32,965 nt of DNA from Rhizobiaceae bacterium (GTDB lineage Bacteria > Pseudomonadota > Alphaproteobacteria > Rhizobiales > Rhizobiaceae), in contig JALSIJ010000015.1 in the NCBI GenBank assembly GCA_026981655.1, forward strand, positions 1-32,965. Reading direction: 5' to 3'. The notes under the pieces were generated by a model. That model saw only the letters and a program-made list of their open reading frames with translations, had not been told where the DNA came from and did not search any database. The position numbers and the translations under genes are program-made. Shown in pieces: positions 1 to 8,366 of the stretch (position 1 is the first letter of the stretch; each line of letters starts with the position of its first letter).

Positions 1-265
1 AGAATGAGCATGAAGGACACCCCTCCTCCCAGTCAGCACCAAACATGAAATGATAAATGATCAACTGAGATTTACCGGCGAAAAGATCAGATAATTTAAT
101 TTCCCCATCGGCACCGGTAAAACTGTAATTCTCACTCACCGCCACCCAGGGCATTTCCCGCCTTTTGGCCGAAAGCACATCGCGGGCGCGGGTAAAGGCC
201 TTTTCCTCCGACAAATGGGCAATTCGCGCAGCATTCCATTCTTCACGGCTAACAATATTGGGCAT
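1..265 (-). CDS. DUF899 thioredoxin-like protein, 5' part only
   Basis: The first 88 codons of a gene run off the left edge of the window. Translation begins MPNIVSREEWNAAR and continues through a segment typical of the DUF899 family (PWVAVSENYSFTG, then IIYHFMFGADWEEGCPSCSF at the edge). The CPSC pair sits where this thioredoxin-fold family usually carries its cysteine motif. The ATG at 265 is preceded by AAGGAT at a good distance. DUF899 proteins are thioredoxin-like and of unknown function; they are often found beside ArsR and SRPBCC genes, but no such neighbour is visible here. The family call is from recognition of the N-terminal pattern; the rest of the protein is unseen. Confidence 0.8.
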   Translation of the reverse strand, partial: MPNIVSREEWNAARIAHLSEEKAFTRARDVLSAKRREMPWVAVSENYSFTGADGEIKLSDLFAGKSQLIIYHFMFGADWEEGCPSCSF

Positions 266-271
266 TAATAA

Positions 272-305
272 ATCCTTTATTTAACTTAAATGTTAACTAA
301 AGGAT
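272..305. promoter_or_regulatory. Inverted repeat before the DUF899 gene
   Basis: ATCCTTTA (272-279) and TAAAGGAT (298-305) form a perfect 8-bp inverted repeat. Inside it lies a second dyad, TTAAC-N6-GTTAA (281-296). On the minus-strand transcript the inner arm contains the Shine-Dalgarno sequence (AAGGAT) of the DUF899 gene. The element could be a repressor operator (ArsR-like operators often look like the inner dyad) or a hairpin that hides the ribosome site. This is inference from sequence only. Confidence 0.35.
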
Positions 306-361
306 ATTCAAACCGAGGTCAACCTTGCTCAATTGATCACGGAATTACAGGGGAGAGAAAA

Positions 362-2449
362 TTACCCCTCCCCATTCCATATTAGCTTTATCACTTTTTT
401 CGCAATATCAAGCAGTGACTTTCCGGCTTCGCTATCAGCTATGGCCGAAATCTTCGCCCCCCTTTCAAGGAGTTTGTCTGCAAACCCGCTTTCCTGAAAT
501 AAGTACCGCTTTTTAATATCTGCCGGGGTAATTGTATTACTGCCAGCAATGAATTCCTCGGACAAATCAGCACCAATTTCCTTTTCTTTCAAGGAGGTAA
601 TATCGCGATAACGTCGTTGCCTAATTTCAGCTACTCGAGAAAATTCATCGTCGGCAAGTCCTTCAATTGAAAGATCGACTGATTTGGCCAAATACTTTTC
701 AAAAATAGAATTGAACTCATCAAGATCAAATATTTCCGGGTCAATTGGAGATTCCCGAATATACCTCTCGCGCTTTGCATCAAGTGGAAAGCGGTCAATA
801 ATTTGTGCGTGAATGCTTAATATTTGACTGATGGCAACTTCAATACCCCCACTATACCAATTGCCAAGAGGGTCAGCAATTTCAGCTTGAATAATCTCAA
901 TCAACCCGCGCAAATTTGGTATCGATGGTGTGAGACCATTGGTGTTCAATTCTGTCAAATAGTCTTGCAAAGAAGTAGTAACCATAGATGGAGCATTTTT
1001 GTTTTTTAGTGCTTTCAATACCGCATTAATTCTCTGACGCATAATTTCAGGAAGCTTTGGTAACTCGCTATCAATGAATGGGTTATCAAACGCATTATTG
1101 ATGGAAACTCCAATCATTCCATCTTCATTGTTCACTGGTAGTGGGCTTGCCGATATGGCCGCAGCCTTACGCCCTTCCTGTGGTGAGAGATTTTCACCGT
1201 TCCAATTCAATGCATGACGTATCGCTTCGCTGGCATCCGCTTTCGACAATCCATAAAGCGGCGTATAAACAATTTGTTTTTGCAGCGGTTTAAGCTCGCA
1301 AGGTGCAATTTTAAACCCAATTATCTTGCGCTTCCTACCTCCCCGATCAAGATTATAAGCGACATTCCATTCATCCTGGCAAATATCGGAAGCAAAATAT
1401 TCGGGTGAATAAAGCGAAACCATTCGCCCCATATTCTCCAAACCATCCTGCATTTCGGTTATGAAATTCGACCCTGATGGCATGTCCTTATATTGAGCAA
1501 ATACCGGGTAATTTATACTCTCAATTACTTGTCCAACTTCCTTTGCAATATCTTCATTTATCGTGCTGTAGCTAATAAAAATTGGAGCGTTTTGTTCTTT
1601 TGCCTCTTCCGCCCGCAAATCGCTCAACCATCCGGCAATTTCAGCGTAGACAATAGATGGTCCCTGCTCCCACCAATCATTTTCCTGCTCGGAGATGCGC
1701 AGCATAAGGGTTTCCGCGTTTTCTGCATTCAACCCCCAGCTTTCTTTGCCATCCAACCTTGACTGATACCACTCGCCCCAAACCTGCCAATTGTCATTAA
1801 ATCCAGACAGATTTATTGTTAGATTTTTAAATTCATCCACGGCCCAATCGGGTATCACATTCTCACCTTCATCATTCAGCCACAGCACCTGTTCGGCCAG
1901 TGCTTGGGCTGAGAATTCTGGCGTGCCTTTATAGGCTGCCAAAAATTCCGCATCCCGATTGAGCGCACTCCAAAAACCGGCGGCGGCAAAGGCATCATCG
2001 GCGGCACGGGTGACAGCAAAGAGGGAAAAGGCCACAACATAGTTTGCGCGGGCGGCGGCAAAGACGACGGCATCGGCGGCAAAGGCGGCACGGGCGGCGG
2101 CATCGGCGGCATCGGCGGCATTGGCGGCACGGGCGGCGGCAAAGGCGACGGCATCGGCGGCGGCAAAGGCGAAGGCATCGGCGGCTGAGGCGGCATCGGC
2201 GGCGGCACGGGCGGCATGGGCAATGTCATGGGTTGGATATTTGCGGGCAACCCATGATATGGCTATTGCACGCCAACTGGTAAAAATCAAATGCTGCGGG
2301 TATTTTGGCTTTATTGATTCCGCATCAAACACCTGAGCAACCAATGGCAACACACGCAGCGCGACACGCACGGCAAGCACCTGCGCCCACTCGACCGGCT
2401 TGCCCTCAAGCCATTTCTCAAAACTCTCGCGATCAGTAATTTCAGCCAA
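362..2449 (-). CDS. TIR-domain protein with alanine-rich N-terminal region
   Basis: 695 residues. The TTG start at 2449 is chosen because AAGGAGG lies 7 bases upstream. Residues 1-75 are a compact segment (WLEGKPVEWAQVLAVRVALR). Residues 78-160 are an alanine-rich tract of AADAA/AARAA/AFAAA units, probably helical. A Trp-rich linker (220-262) follows. Residues 289-412 form a TIR domain, opening with PIFISYSTINEDIAKEVGQV and containing SDICQDEW, in which E360 fits the NADase glutamate of TIR enzymes. Residues 430-695 are unrecognised and mostly helical in character. No signal peptide or membrane segment is seen. Bacterial TIR proteins cleave NAD or make signalling nucleotides, often in phage defence; that role is inferred. 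The gene is monocistronic, with no defence partner in view. Confidence 0.8.
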   Translation of the reverse strand: MAEITDRESFEKWLEGKPVEWAQVLAVRVALRVLPLVAQVFDAESIKPKYPQHLIFTSWRAIAISWVARKYPTHDIAHAARAAADAASAADAFAFAAADAVAFAAARAANAADAADAAARAAFAADAVVFAAARANYVVAFSLFAVTRAADDAFAAAGFWSALNRDAEFLAAYKGTPEFSAQALAEQVLWLNDEGENVIPDWAVDEFKNLTINLSGFNDNWQVWGEWYQSRLDGKESWGLNAENAETLMLRISEQENDWWEQGPSIVYAEIAGWLSDLRAEEAKEQNAPIFISYSTINEDIAKEVGQVIESINYPVFAQYKDMPSGSNFITEMQDGLENMGRMVSLYSPEYFASDICQDEWNVAYNLDRGGRKRKIIGFKIAPCELKPLQKQIVYTPLYGLSKADASEAIRHALNWNGENLSPQEGRKAAAISASPLPVNNEDGMIGVSINNAFDNPFIDSELPKLPEIMRQRINAVLKALKNKNAPSMVTTSLQDYLTELNTNGLTPSIPNLRGLIEIIQAEIADPLGNWYSGGIEVAISQILSIHAQIIDRFPLDAKRERYIRESPIDPEIFDLDEFNSIFEKYLAKSVDLSIEGLADDEFSRVAEIRQRRYRDITSLKEKEIGADLSEEFIAGSNTITPADIKKRYLFQESGFADKLLERGAKISAIADSEAGKSLLDIAKKVIKLIWNGEG
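2040..2220. repeat. GGCGGC-based simple repeat tract inside the TIR gene
   Basis: About 180 bases are built almost entirely of short units such as GGCGGCATCGGCGGCAAAGG, with variants GGCACGGGC and GGCGACGGC. On the minus strand they encode the Ala-rich tract of the TIR protein. The tract keeps several frames open, which creates false Pro-rich and Arg-rich reading frames. The pattern suggests expansion by slippage or recombination and probable length variation between strains. Confidence 0.75.
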
Positions 2450-2540
2450 GCAAGCCCCTCCTTCGCGCGTACAATGAAATATTCGCCTTTAGGGTGCAAG
2501 GGGATATGTTTCGCATACAGAAAACAACCACTCTCTCTGC

Positions 2541-2633
2541 CGTCATCTCCGCGCGCCCTACAGCGTCATCCCCGCGCCCCTACGCCGTCATCCCCGCGCC
2601 CTTACGCCGTCATCCCCGCGCAGGCGGGGATCC
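2541..2633. repeat. Tandem partial copies plus one full palindromic extragenic repeat
   Basis: Three units of 22-23 bases starting CGTCAT(C/T)(T/C)CCGCGC lie at 2541-2563, 2564-2585 and 2586-2607. They are followed by a full palindromic copy at 2607-2633 (CCGTCATCCCCGCGC then AGGCGGGGATCC). This is the widespread REP-like family reading GTCATCCCCGCG...CGCGGGGATCC. The three partial units keep only the left arm, so they look like repeated truncated copies. The 444-base gap 2450-2893 holds these repeats and the inverted copy at 2814, and no convincing gene. Confidence 0.8.
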
Positions 2634-2813
2634 ATGTGTATCTCAGCGAACACGATGACCGACCAAGGCTTTCAAAATCAGCAGCATGTCGAGGGGACCG
2701 AAATGACGATCTTGGTGGGGTGGGTGTAATTCCAATTACTGGCGTCATATTTGACGGCCCATTTGAAATTTTTCACCCAAACCGTTGTTCAATTTGCTTT
2801 GCAACCACCCGTA

Positions 2814-2839
2814 GATCCCCGCCTGCGCGGGGATGACGG
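2814..2839. repeat. Inverted copy of the palindromic repeat, possible terminator for livF
   Basis: A 26-base exact reverse complement of the full copy at 2607-2633 (GATCCCCGCCTGCGCGGGG plus ATGACGG). It forms a strong GC hairpin 55 bases beyond the livF stop on the minus strand and may end that operon. Together the two copies flank about 180 bases of unrecognised sequence, an arrangement also seen in paired REP/MITE-like elements. Confidence 0.7.
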
Positions 2840-2893
2840 AAGGAAATGCAGGATCATGGGCAGGAAAATAGATTACGCACTCAAATAAACAAT

Positions 2894-3661
2894 TTAAATC
2901 GCCAGATATTCGTGCCGCAGGTCTTCATTGTCGAGCACCTCTTTGGCGGTGCCGGTGAACACCAGCTCGCCTGAATCCATGATGATCGCCGTGTCGGCAA
3001 GTTTAAGTGCTGCAACCGCATTTTGCTCCACCAATACGGTGGTAATGCCAGCTTCGCGCACTTCAATCAGTGCTTTTTCAATATCGTGGCGCACCACCGG
3101 AGCAAGCCCCTCGTAGGGTTCATCGAGCAGCAGCAATTTGATGTCGCGAGCAAGTGCGCGGGCAATCGCCAGCATTTGTTGTTCTCCGCCCGAGAGCGTT
3201 GTACCCTCCTGCTTGCGGCGTTCTTTCAGCCGCGGAAACAGCGAATATATCCGCTCATAATCCCAGCCACGTGTGCCGGCAATGGTTGCAAGGTCAAGAT
3301 TTTCCTCAACGCTCAATCCCTGAATGATGCAACGATCTTCCTGCACCAGTTGCACACCGGCAAGGGCTGCCTCAAAGTCTTGCTTATCGTGAAGTGATTG
3401 CCCGTCGAGCCAGATTTCGCCGCCACGCAATTCCGGTTCACTGGCCCGCGCAATTGAACGCAAGGTCGAGGTTTTGCCCGCCCCGTTGCGGCCAAGCAGG
3501 GCAACAATCTCACCCTCGCGCATATCGAATGAAATATCCTGCACGATGAAACTGTCACCGTAAAATGACTTCAACCCCTTGCAGGAAAAGAAAGGTGCAG
3601 CATCAGCAGCGCTACCGGCAGGTTCGCTGCCGGGAACCGGGTCTTTGACGGTTGCATTCAT
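2894..3661 (-). CDS. livF: ABC importer ATPase, LivF type
   Basis: 255 residues. It is one of two ATPases that drive import through the LivH/LivM channel at the inner membrane. Walker A is GRNGAGKTS (about residue 57), the signature is LSGGEQQML, and Walker B is LLLLDEPYEGLAP, the usual LivF form. About 25 extra residues precede the conserved start (FSCKGLKSFYG), so the N-terminus is longer than usual. Its ATG overlaps the livG stop (ATGA), showing translational coupling. It is the last gene of the five-gene cluster. The family transports branched-chain or other amino acids, amides or urea; the substrate cannot be read from the sequence. Confidence 0.92.
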   Translation of the reverse strand: MNATVKDPVPGSEPAGSAADAAPFFSCKGLKSFYGDSFIVQDISFDMREGEIVALLGRNGAGKTSTLRSIARASEPELRGGEIWLDGQSLHDKQDFEAALAGVQLVQEDRCIIQGLSVEENLDLATIAGTRGWDYERIYSLFPRLKERRKQEGTTLSGGEQQMLAIARALARDIKLLLLDEPYEGLAPVVRHDIEKALIEVREAGITTVLVEQNAVAALKLADTAIIMDSGELVFTGTAKEVLDNEDLRHEYLAI

Positions 3662-4419
3662 ACCTGTTCCTCCCCCAGATAGGCTTCCTTGACCTTGGGA
3701 TCATTTTTAATCTCGTCCGGTGTTCCCTGCGCAATTATCTTGCCGCGCGCCAACACGCTAATCCGGTCAGCCAGCGAGAACACCACATGCATATCATGCT
3801 CGATGATCACCTTGGTCATGCCGCTTGCCTTGATTTTTTTCAACAGATCAATAGTGGCATTGGTATCGTGGCGCGCCATACCGGCGGTGGGTTCGTCGAG
3901 CAACAAAAGGCGCGGTTTTTGAATAAGGCCCATCGCCAGTTCCAGGCGCCTTTTATCACCGCGCGACATAGTGGAAGCCACCTGATTGGCCTGATCGGCA
4001 AGTCCCATATCTTCCAGCAGCGCTTCAACTTCGCCACGAAGATTTTTCTCGCGTGAAATCGGCCAATAGGCATTCATTTTAAAGGCACCATCACGCTTGG
4101 CCAGCGCCGGCACCATGACATTTTCCAAAACCGTAAGGTCAAGAAAAACTTCCGGTGTCTGAAATATCCGGGCCACACCAAGCTGATTGATTTCATGCGG
4201 TTTTTTGCCCGTAAGTATCTCACCATCAAACACCACCACGCCGCTATCAGGCTCTAGCCGCCCAATACAGACATTGAGCAGCGTCGATTTACCCGCTCCG
4301 TTGGGTCCGATAATCGCATGGGTTTCACCCTCACGCACAGCAAGGTCAATATCACTAAGCGCGTGAAGGCCACCAAAGGTTTTGACCACATCATTCACAT
4401 GGAGAACAACATTTTCCAT
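3658..4419 (-). CDS. livG: ABC importer ATPase, LivG type
   Basis: 253 residues. It is the partner ATPase of LivF. Walker A is GPNGAGKST (about residue 38), and Walker B is LLLLDEPTAGM, the hallmark LivG continuation. The signature MSRGDKRRLE differs from the common LSYG form, a variant seen in amide/hydrophobic amino-acid importers. It starts 9 bases after the livM stop and its end overlaps livF. The residues before Walker A (VVKTFGGLHALSDIDLAV) are canonical. Confidence 0.92.
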   Translation of the reverse strand: MENVVLHVNDVVKTFGGLHALSDIDLAVREGETHAIIGPNGAGKSTLLNVCIGRLEPDSGVVVFDGEILTGKKPHEINQLGVARIFQTPEVFLDLTVLENVMVPALAKRDGAFKMNAYWPISREKNLRGEVEALLEDMGLADQANQVASTMSRGDKRRLELAMGLIQKPRLLLLDEPTAGMARHDTNATIDLLKKIKASGMTKVIIEHDMHVVFSLADRISVLARGKIIAQGTPDEIKNDPKVKEAYLGEEQV

Positions 4420-4428
4420 TCCGCTCTC

Positions 4429-5616
4429 CTATTCTGCCGCTTGGCTGGATGGCTGCGGCGCAGCAGATTTAGAGGACCGGCGAAACAGATTACCAATGCG
4501 TCTGACACCTTCCATCAACCCGCCTGGCAGGAATATCACGATAACCATAAACAACAGTCCAAGTGTCAAATGCCAGCCTTTTCCAACGAACATTCCAACT
4601 ACAGCAACAAAAATATCCATCAGCCCTTCCGGCATGAATGAAAACAAATTCTGCAGAATTCCCTCGTTGATTGCCGAGAAAATATTCTCAAAATACTTGA
4701 TGATCGTTGCTCCAAGCACCGGGCCGATCAACGTGCCTGCCCCACCGGTTATCGTCATGAGCACCACTTCACCAGAGGCGGTCCATTGCATGCGCTCAGC
4801 CCCGGCAAGCGGATCGGTAACCGCCAGCAACGAGCCAGCAAGACCGGCATACATACCAGAGATGACAAAGGCTGCCAAAAGATACGGGCGCGTGTTAATA
4901 CCCGTATAATTCAGCCGGTTCTGGTTGGATTTGATCGCTCTCAGCATCATGCCAAAATTAGAACGCGAAATACGTATAGAGATAAAAAACCCGATGATCA
5001 GTAAGACGGCACAGAAGTAAAAACCCTCAAACCCGCTCATTTTTATTCCAAACAGGTTGGTGATCGGGATGCCATCTTCCACAACGCCAAACGCCTGATC
5101 TATCCATCTAAGGTCTTCATCGACCAGTTTCAGCACATAATCTGGACCTCGATCAGTCGGCGCCAAATGTCGAACCTGCAACCCGGTTTCCCCGTTGGTG
5201 ATCGGCGACAGCACTGAATAGGCAAGATTGTAAGACATCTGCGCGAAGGCCAGCGTGATGATCGAGAAATAAATACCGGAGCGTCGCAGGCTGACAAAGC
5301 CAATCATCAGGGCAAATATTCCGGCAATAGTCACCGAAAAAAGCACCGCCGGTATCACATTCATGGTGAACAGCTTAAACATCCACACCGATGCATAGGA
5401 GCCGACCCCAAGAAAGGCCGCATGGCCAAATGAGAGATAACCGGTCAAGCCAAACAGGATATTGAATCCGATTGCAAAAATTCCGAAAATTGCAAATTTC
5501 TGCAACAAATCAGGATAACCAGCGCCAATATAGCTAAGCGTGAAAGGCGCTGTCAAAACCACGGCTGCAAATATGATCAAAAGCAGCCAGTCGCCGCGCG
5601 CGGAATTACCGTTCAT
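4429..5616 (-). CDS. livM: ABC importer permease, LivM type
   Basis: 395 residues, an inner-membrane permease. Family landmarks include [21 protein letters not shown] (about 55-75) and the coupling-region stretch [20 protein letters not shown]. Further on, [15 protein letters not shown] is also typical. A polar insert between the middle membrane segments (around 148-190, [17 protein letters not shown] and following) makes it longer than E. coli LivM-like cores and is probably periplasmic. GGAGG sits 9 bases before the ATG, inside the end of livH. The C-terminus is a polar Ser/Ala/Gln tail. The substrate is not determinable. Confidence 0.92.
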   Translation of the reverse strand: MNGNSARGDWLLLIIFAAVVLTAPFTLSYIGAGYPDLLQKFAIFGIFAIGFNILFGLTGYLSFGHAAFLGVGSYASVWMFKLFTMNVIPAVLFSVTIAGIFALMIGFVSLRRSGIYFSIITLAFAQMSYNLAYSVLSPITNGETGLQVRHLAPTDRGPDYVLKLVDEDLRWIDQAFGVVEDGIPITNLFGIKMSGFEGFYFCAVLLIIGFFISIRISRSNFGMMLRAIKSNQNRLNYTGINTRPYLLAAFVISGMYAGLAGSLLAVTDPLAGAERMQWTASGEVVLMTITGGAGTLIGPVLGATIIKYFENIFSAINEGILQNLFSFMPEGLMDIFVAVVGMFVGKGWHLTLGLLFMVIVIFLPGGLMEGVRRIGNLFRRSSKSAAPQPSSQAAE

Positions 5617-5620
5617 CGCA

Positions 5621-6646
5621 TCAATCCTCCATTACACCCTTACGACCCATCAGACCGCGAGGCATAGTCAGCAGAATTACAACTGCAACCAGATAAATGA
5701 TGATCTGGTCGATACCGGGAAATATGCTCTTGATCTCGTTCATCGAAGAAAAAGATTGCAGCATGCCCAGCAGGAAACCCGCAGTAACAGCACCGCCAAG
5801 CGAACCCATACCACCAACCACCACAACAACAAATGACAGCACCAGAAAATCCATGCCGATGTGATAATCAGGTGGCAAAATAGGCGTGTACATCGCGCCC
5901 GCTACGCCCGCGACAACTGCTGCCAACCCGAACACAATCGTAAATTTTTTCTGGATATTAATGCCAAGCAAACCAACCGTTTGCCGGTCGAACATACCCG
6001 CACGCACGACCATGCCGAACGTAGTGAATTTCAAAAATGCAAATACGCCAAAGATCACCACGGCGGAAAATGCGAAATAAACCAGCCGCCACCAGGGGTA
6101 GACAAGATTTTCCCCAAGGCCCAGCCAAAGCCCCACATTGGCACTGCCGGAAACAATACTTGGAGCGGTTTGCGGAATTGGATTGGCACCAAAATAGTGC
6201 TTGATAATTTCCTGCAAAACAATTGCTAAACCGAAGGTTACCAATATCTGATCCGCATGCGGACGATTATAAAAATGCCGGATTAGTCCGCGTTCCATAA
6301 TCACGCCAACCAGCAGCATTATTGGAATTGTCACTAATATCGAGACTGGCACAGAATAATCGACAAGCAATGCGCCAAAATCTCCCAGCCAGGCTTCAAT
6401 ATAGGGTGACCTGATTTCAAGCGGCGTACCCCATGCAGTTTTTTTGATGGGGTCAAGAATAACCTGCTCAAGACTTAAAAGCTTATTGAATGTGACCGCA
6501 CAAAATGCGCCCAGCATAAACAATGCTCCATGGGCAAAGTTCACCACGCCCAAAGTACCAAAAGCCAATGTTAAGCCTAATGCGATTAACGCATAGGCTC
6601 CGCCCTTATCTAAACCGTTCAAAATTTGAAGAAGTATCGCGTCCAT
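5621..6646 (-). CDS. livH: ABC importer permease, LivH type
   Basis: 341 residues from the ATG at 6646. A TTG three codons upstream is possible, but [20 protein letters not shown] is the usual family start. Landmarks are [20 protein letters not shown] near the N-terminus and [20 protein letters not shown] near the C-terminus. An insert at about 50-75 ([19 protein letters not shown]) separates early membrane helices. It pairs with LivM to form the channel. It ends 4 bases before livM and lies about 100 bases downstream of the binding-protein gene. Confidence 0.92.
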   Translation of the reverse strand: MDAILLQILNGLDKGGAYALIALGLTLAFGTLGVVNFAHGALFMLGAFCAVTFNKLLSLEQVILDPIKKTAWGTPLEIRSPYIEAWLGDFGALLVDYSVPVSILVTIPIMLLVGVIMERGLIRHFYNRPHADQILVTFGLAIVLQEIIKHYFGANPIPQTAPSIVSGSANVGLWLGLGENLVYPWWRLVYFAFSAVVIFGVFAFLKFTTFGMVVRAGMFDRQTVGLLGINIQKKFTIVFGLAAVVAGVAGAMYTPILPPDYHIGMDFLVLSFVVVVVGGMGSLGGAVTAGFLLGMLQSFSSMNEIKSIFPGIDQIIIYLVAVVILLTMPRGLMGRKGVMED

Positions 6647-6694
6647 CAGCCCCAACCGTTCCGGCCAAAAAATCCGTAATCAGACAGATACCAC

Positions 6695-6721
6695 CCGCCC
6701 CGGACCAAAAGTCAAGGGCGG
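6695..6721 (-). terminator. Weak hairpin between binding-protein and permease genes
   Basis: CCGCCC (6695-6700) and GGGCGG (6716-6721) can form a 6-bp stem with a 15-base loop. It lies in the 98-base gap between the binding-protein stop and livH. Such hairpins often let the binding protein be made in excess over the permeases. No T-run follows, so the function is uncertain. Confidence 0.25.
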
Positions 6722-6744
6722 ATAGATCATATCATAGTGACAAG

Positions 6745-8106
6745 TTAGCAGGCTTTGGCGTTAACCGAACCAAGATTGCCGCCAAAAATTGCCGCATCAT
6801 ATTCAACCTGCGCACGCGGTGTGACTTCCACCACTTCAAGCAAGTCAAATTGTGATGTGGGATTTTGATTGCCGCGCACCACCAAAACATCTTTAAAGCA
6901 CTGGTGATCTTCAGCGCGATATTCTGTTGGACCATTGCCCATACCGTCAAATTTGAAGCCTTCCAGTGACTTGGCAATCCCCTCGGGAGAGAACGTACCA
7001 GCCATCTCGGCCGCATTGGCATAAAGCAATGTCTGCACATAGCAGGTATGGGCAGCCATTGATGGCGGCGCACCATATTCAGCACCAAAGCTCTTGACGA
7101 ATGCAGCAGATGCCGGATCCTTGAGTTGCCAGTTCCAGTTTGTCGAACCAAGAATACCTTTAATAGCCTCGCCCGCACCCTGCGCCATCAAACGCGAGAA
7201 CAGCGGCACCACAATTTCAAAGTTTTTGCCGTTGACCTGTTTGTCGCGCAAACCAAACTGCACAGCCTGGGACAGCGAGTTGACCATATCCTTGCCGTAG
7301 TGATTGAGAATCAGCACGTCGGCTCCGGAGTTCAACACCGGTGTAATATACTGCGAGAAATCACCCGCGCCCACAGGGGTCAACACGGTTTTGGCCGTTT
7401 GCCACCCGAGTGCCTCGGTGAAATCTTTCATTGATTTTTCCTGGCTCCAGCCCCAGGTGTAATCAGCAGTCAGGTGATAAGCGCGACGCTCCTTGCCATA
7501 TTCCTTTTCAAGCACCGGACCAAGGGCCGCGCCAGACATATATGTATTGAAGAAATGGCGGAAACCATTCGCCCGCTTGTCTTTACCGGTCGTATCATTG
7601 GAATGGGTCAGGCCCGCCATGAAAATAACACCGGCTTCCTGACACAGGCTTTGCACGGCAATAGCTACACCGGAAGAAGAACCGCCGGTGATCATCACCG
7701 CTTTGTCTTTTTCGATCATCCGCTTGGCAGACGCACGTGCGGCATCAGATTTGGTCTGTGTATCACCGGTAACAAAGGCAACTTTCTTGCCAAGAACACC
7801 ATTACCCTTGAGCACCGAAGGCTTGAAGGTATTCAACATACCGCCGTCGCCTTCACCGTTCAAATGCTTTACAGCAAGCTTATATGCGCGCAGCTCATCG
7901 GCACCCTCATCAGCATAAGCGCCGGTTTGTGGTACGTTAAAACCAAGCGTTACTGTTTTGCCTGTTGGGGCATTGCAGTACCCGCCATGCGAACCAGCTA
8001 TTGCGCCACGTGAAAAGAATACTGGTCCTGCGCCAATTGCAGCCATTGCAGCGGCTGAGGTCTTGATGACTTTACGACGTGAAATTTCATTTTTGGAATT
8101 GCTCAT
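6745..8106 (-). CDS. Periplasmic ligand-binding protein of the Liv-type importer
   Basis: 453 residues from the ATG at 8106, which has GGGAGGAAA just upstream; reading frame continues 36 codons further up but without a ribosome site. The N-terminus carries a twin-arginine signal (SRRKVIKTSAAAMAAIGAG). The mature part shows the type I periplasmic-binding fold of the amino-acid/amide family: TVTLGFNVPQTGAYADEGAD near the start, VMITGGSSSGVAIAVQSLCQ, and FIMAGLTHSNDTTG-like segments lining the cleft. It heads the five-gene minus-strand cluster, so it selects the substrate. Tat export of this family is common in alphaproteobacteria. The ligand is not determinable. Confidence 0.9.
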   Translation of the reverse strand: MSNSKNEISRRKVIKTSAAAMAAIGAGPVFFSRGAIAGSHGGYCNAPTGKTVTLGFNVPQTGAYADEGADELRAYKLAVKHLNGEGDGGMLNTFKPSVLKGNGVLGKKVAFVTGDTQTKSDAARASAKRMIEKDKAVMITGGSSSGVAIAVQSLCQEAGVIFMAGLTHSNDTTGKDKRANGFRHFFNTYMSGAALGPVLEKEYGKERRAYHLTADYTWGWSQEKSMKDFTEALGWQTAKTVLTPVGAGDFSQYITPVLNSGADVLILNHYGKDMVNSLSQAVQFGLRDKQVNGKNFEIVVPLFSRLMAQGAGEAIKGILGSTNWNWQLKDPASAAFVKSFGAEYGAPPSMAAHTCYVQTLLYANAAEMAGTFSPEGIAKSLEGFKFDGMGNGPTEYRAEDHQCFKDVLVVRGNQNPTSQFDLLEVVEVTPRAQVEYDAAIFGGNLGSVNAKAC

Positions 8107-8265
8107 GAGTTTCCTCCCTGATGAGACCTTGAACTGAAAACGATTATTAGAACGGCAATACCCTCGTCCCTGCCATTCAATGGTAATAATGTAAAATATA
8201 GACGCCCGGCGCAATTAGCCTTTGGGATAAGAAACGCGCCGGTAACATCAACGACGCCAGCCTAC

Positions 8266-8283
8266 CTAGGGTCCTGACCCTAG
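8266..8283. repeat. Perfect palindrome CTAGGGTC-CT-GACCCTAG, first copy
   Basis: An 18-base palindrome with two 8-base perfect arms around a 2-base centre, in the gap between the divergent binding-protein and ggt genes. A near-identical copy (17 of 18 bases) lies at 15428-15445. The position (about 85 bases before ggt and 160 before the binding-protein gene) allows an operator role, but the second copy lies between convergent genes, so a dispersed intergenic repeat is as likely. Confidence 0.55.
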
Positions 8284-8366
8284 CCACCGACACCCACATG
8301 ACTTGCCAAGCGACCAGCATCGGTTCACCATACCTGATTACATAAAGCGTCAGGAATTTTTCAAAG

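Noticed and set aside
1876-2336. Pro-rich and Arg-rich frames over the GGC tract
   Set aside because: They are by-products of the simple repeat in other frames of the TIR gene; the minus-strand TIR frame has the domain and the ribosome site.
2541-2633. Tandem 22-base units as a CRISPR array
   Set aside because: Units abut each other with no unique spacers, and they are arms of a known palindromic repeat type.
2474-2836. Plus-strand frame of 120 codons over the repeat patch
   Set aside because: Its translation (PSSPRPYAVIPAQAGIH style) is the familiar false product of palindromic extragenic repeats; no ribosome site and no family resemblance.
4382-4909. Plus-strand frame of 175 codons across livM
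   Set aside because: It is antisense to a clear permease gene and has no recognisable product.
7474-8013. Plus-strand frame of 179 codons
   Set aside because: Antisense to the binding-protein gene, with no domain or ribosome site.
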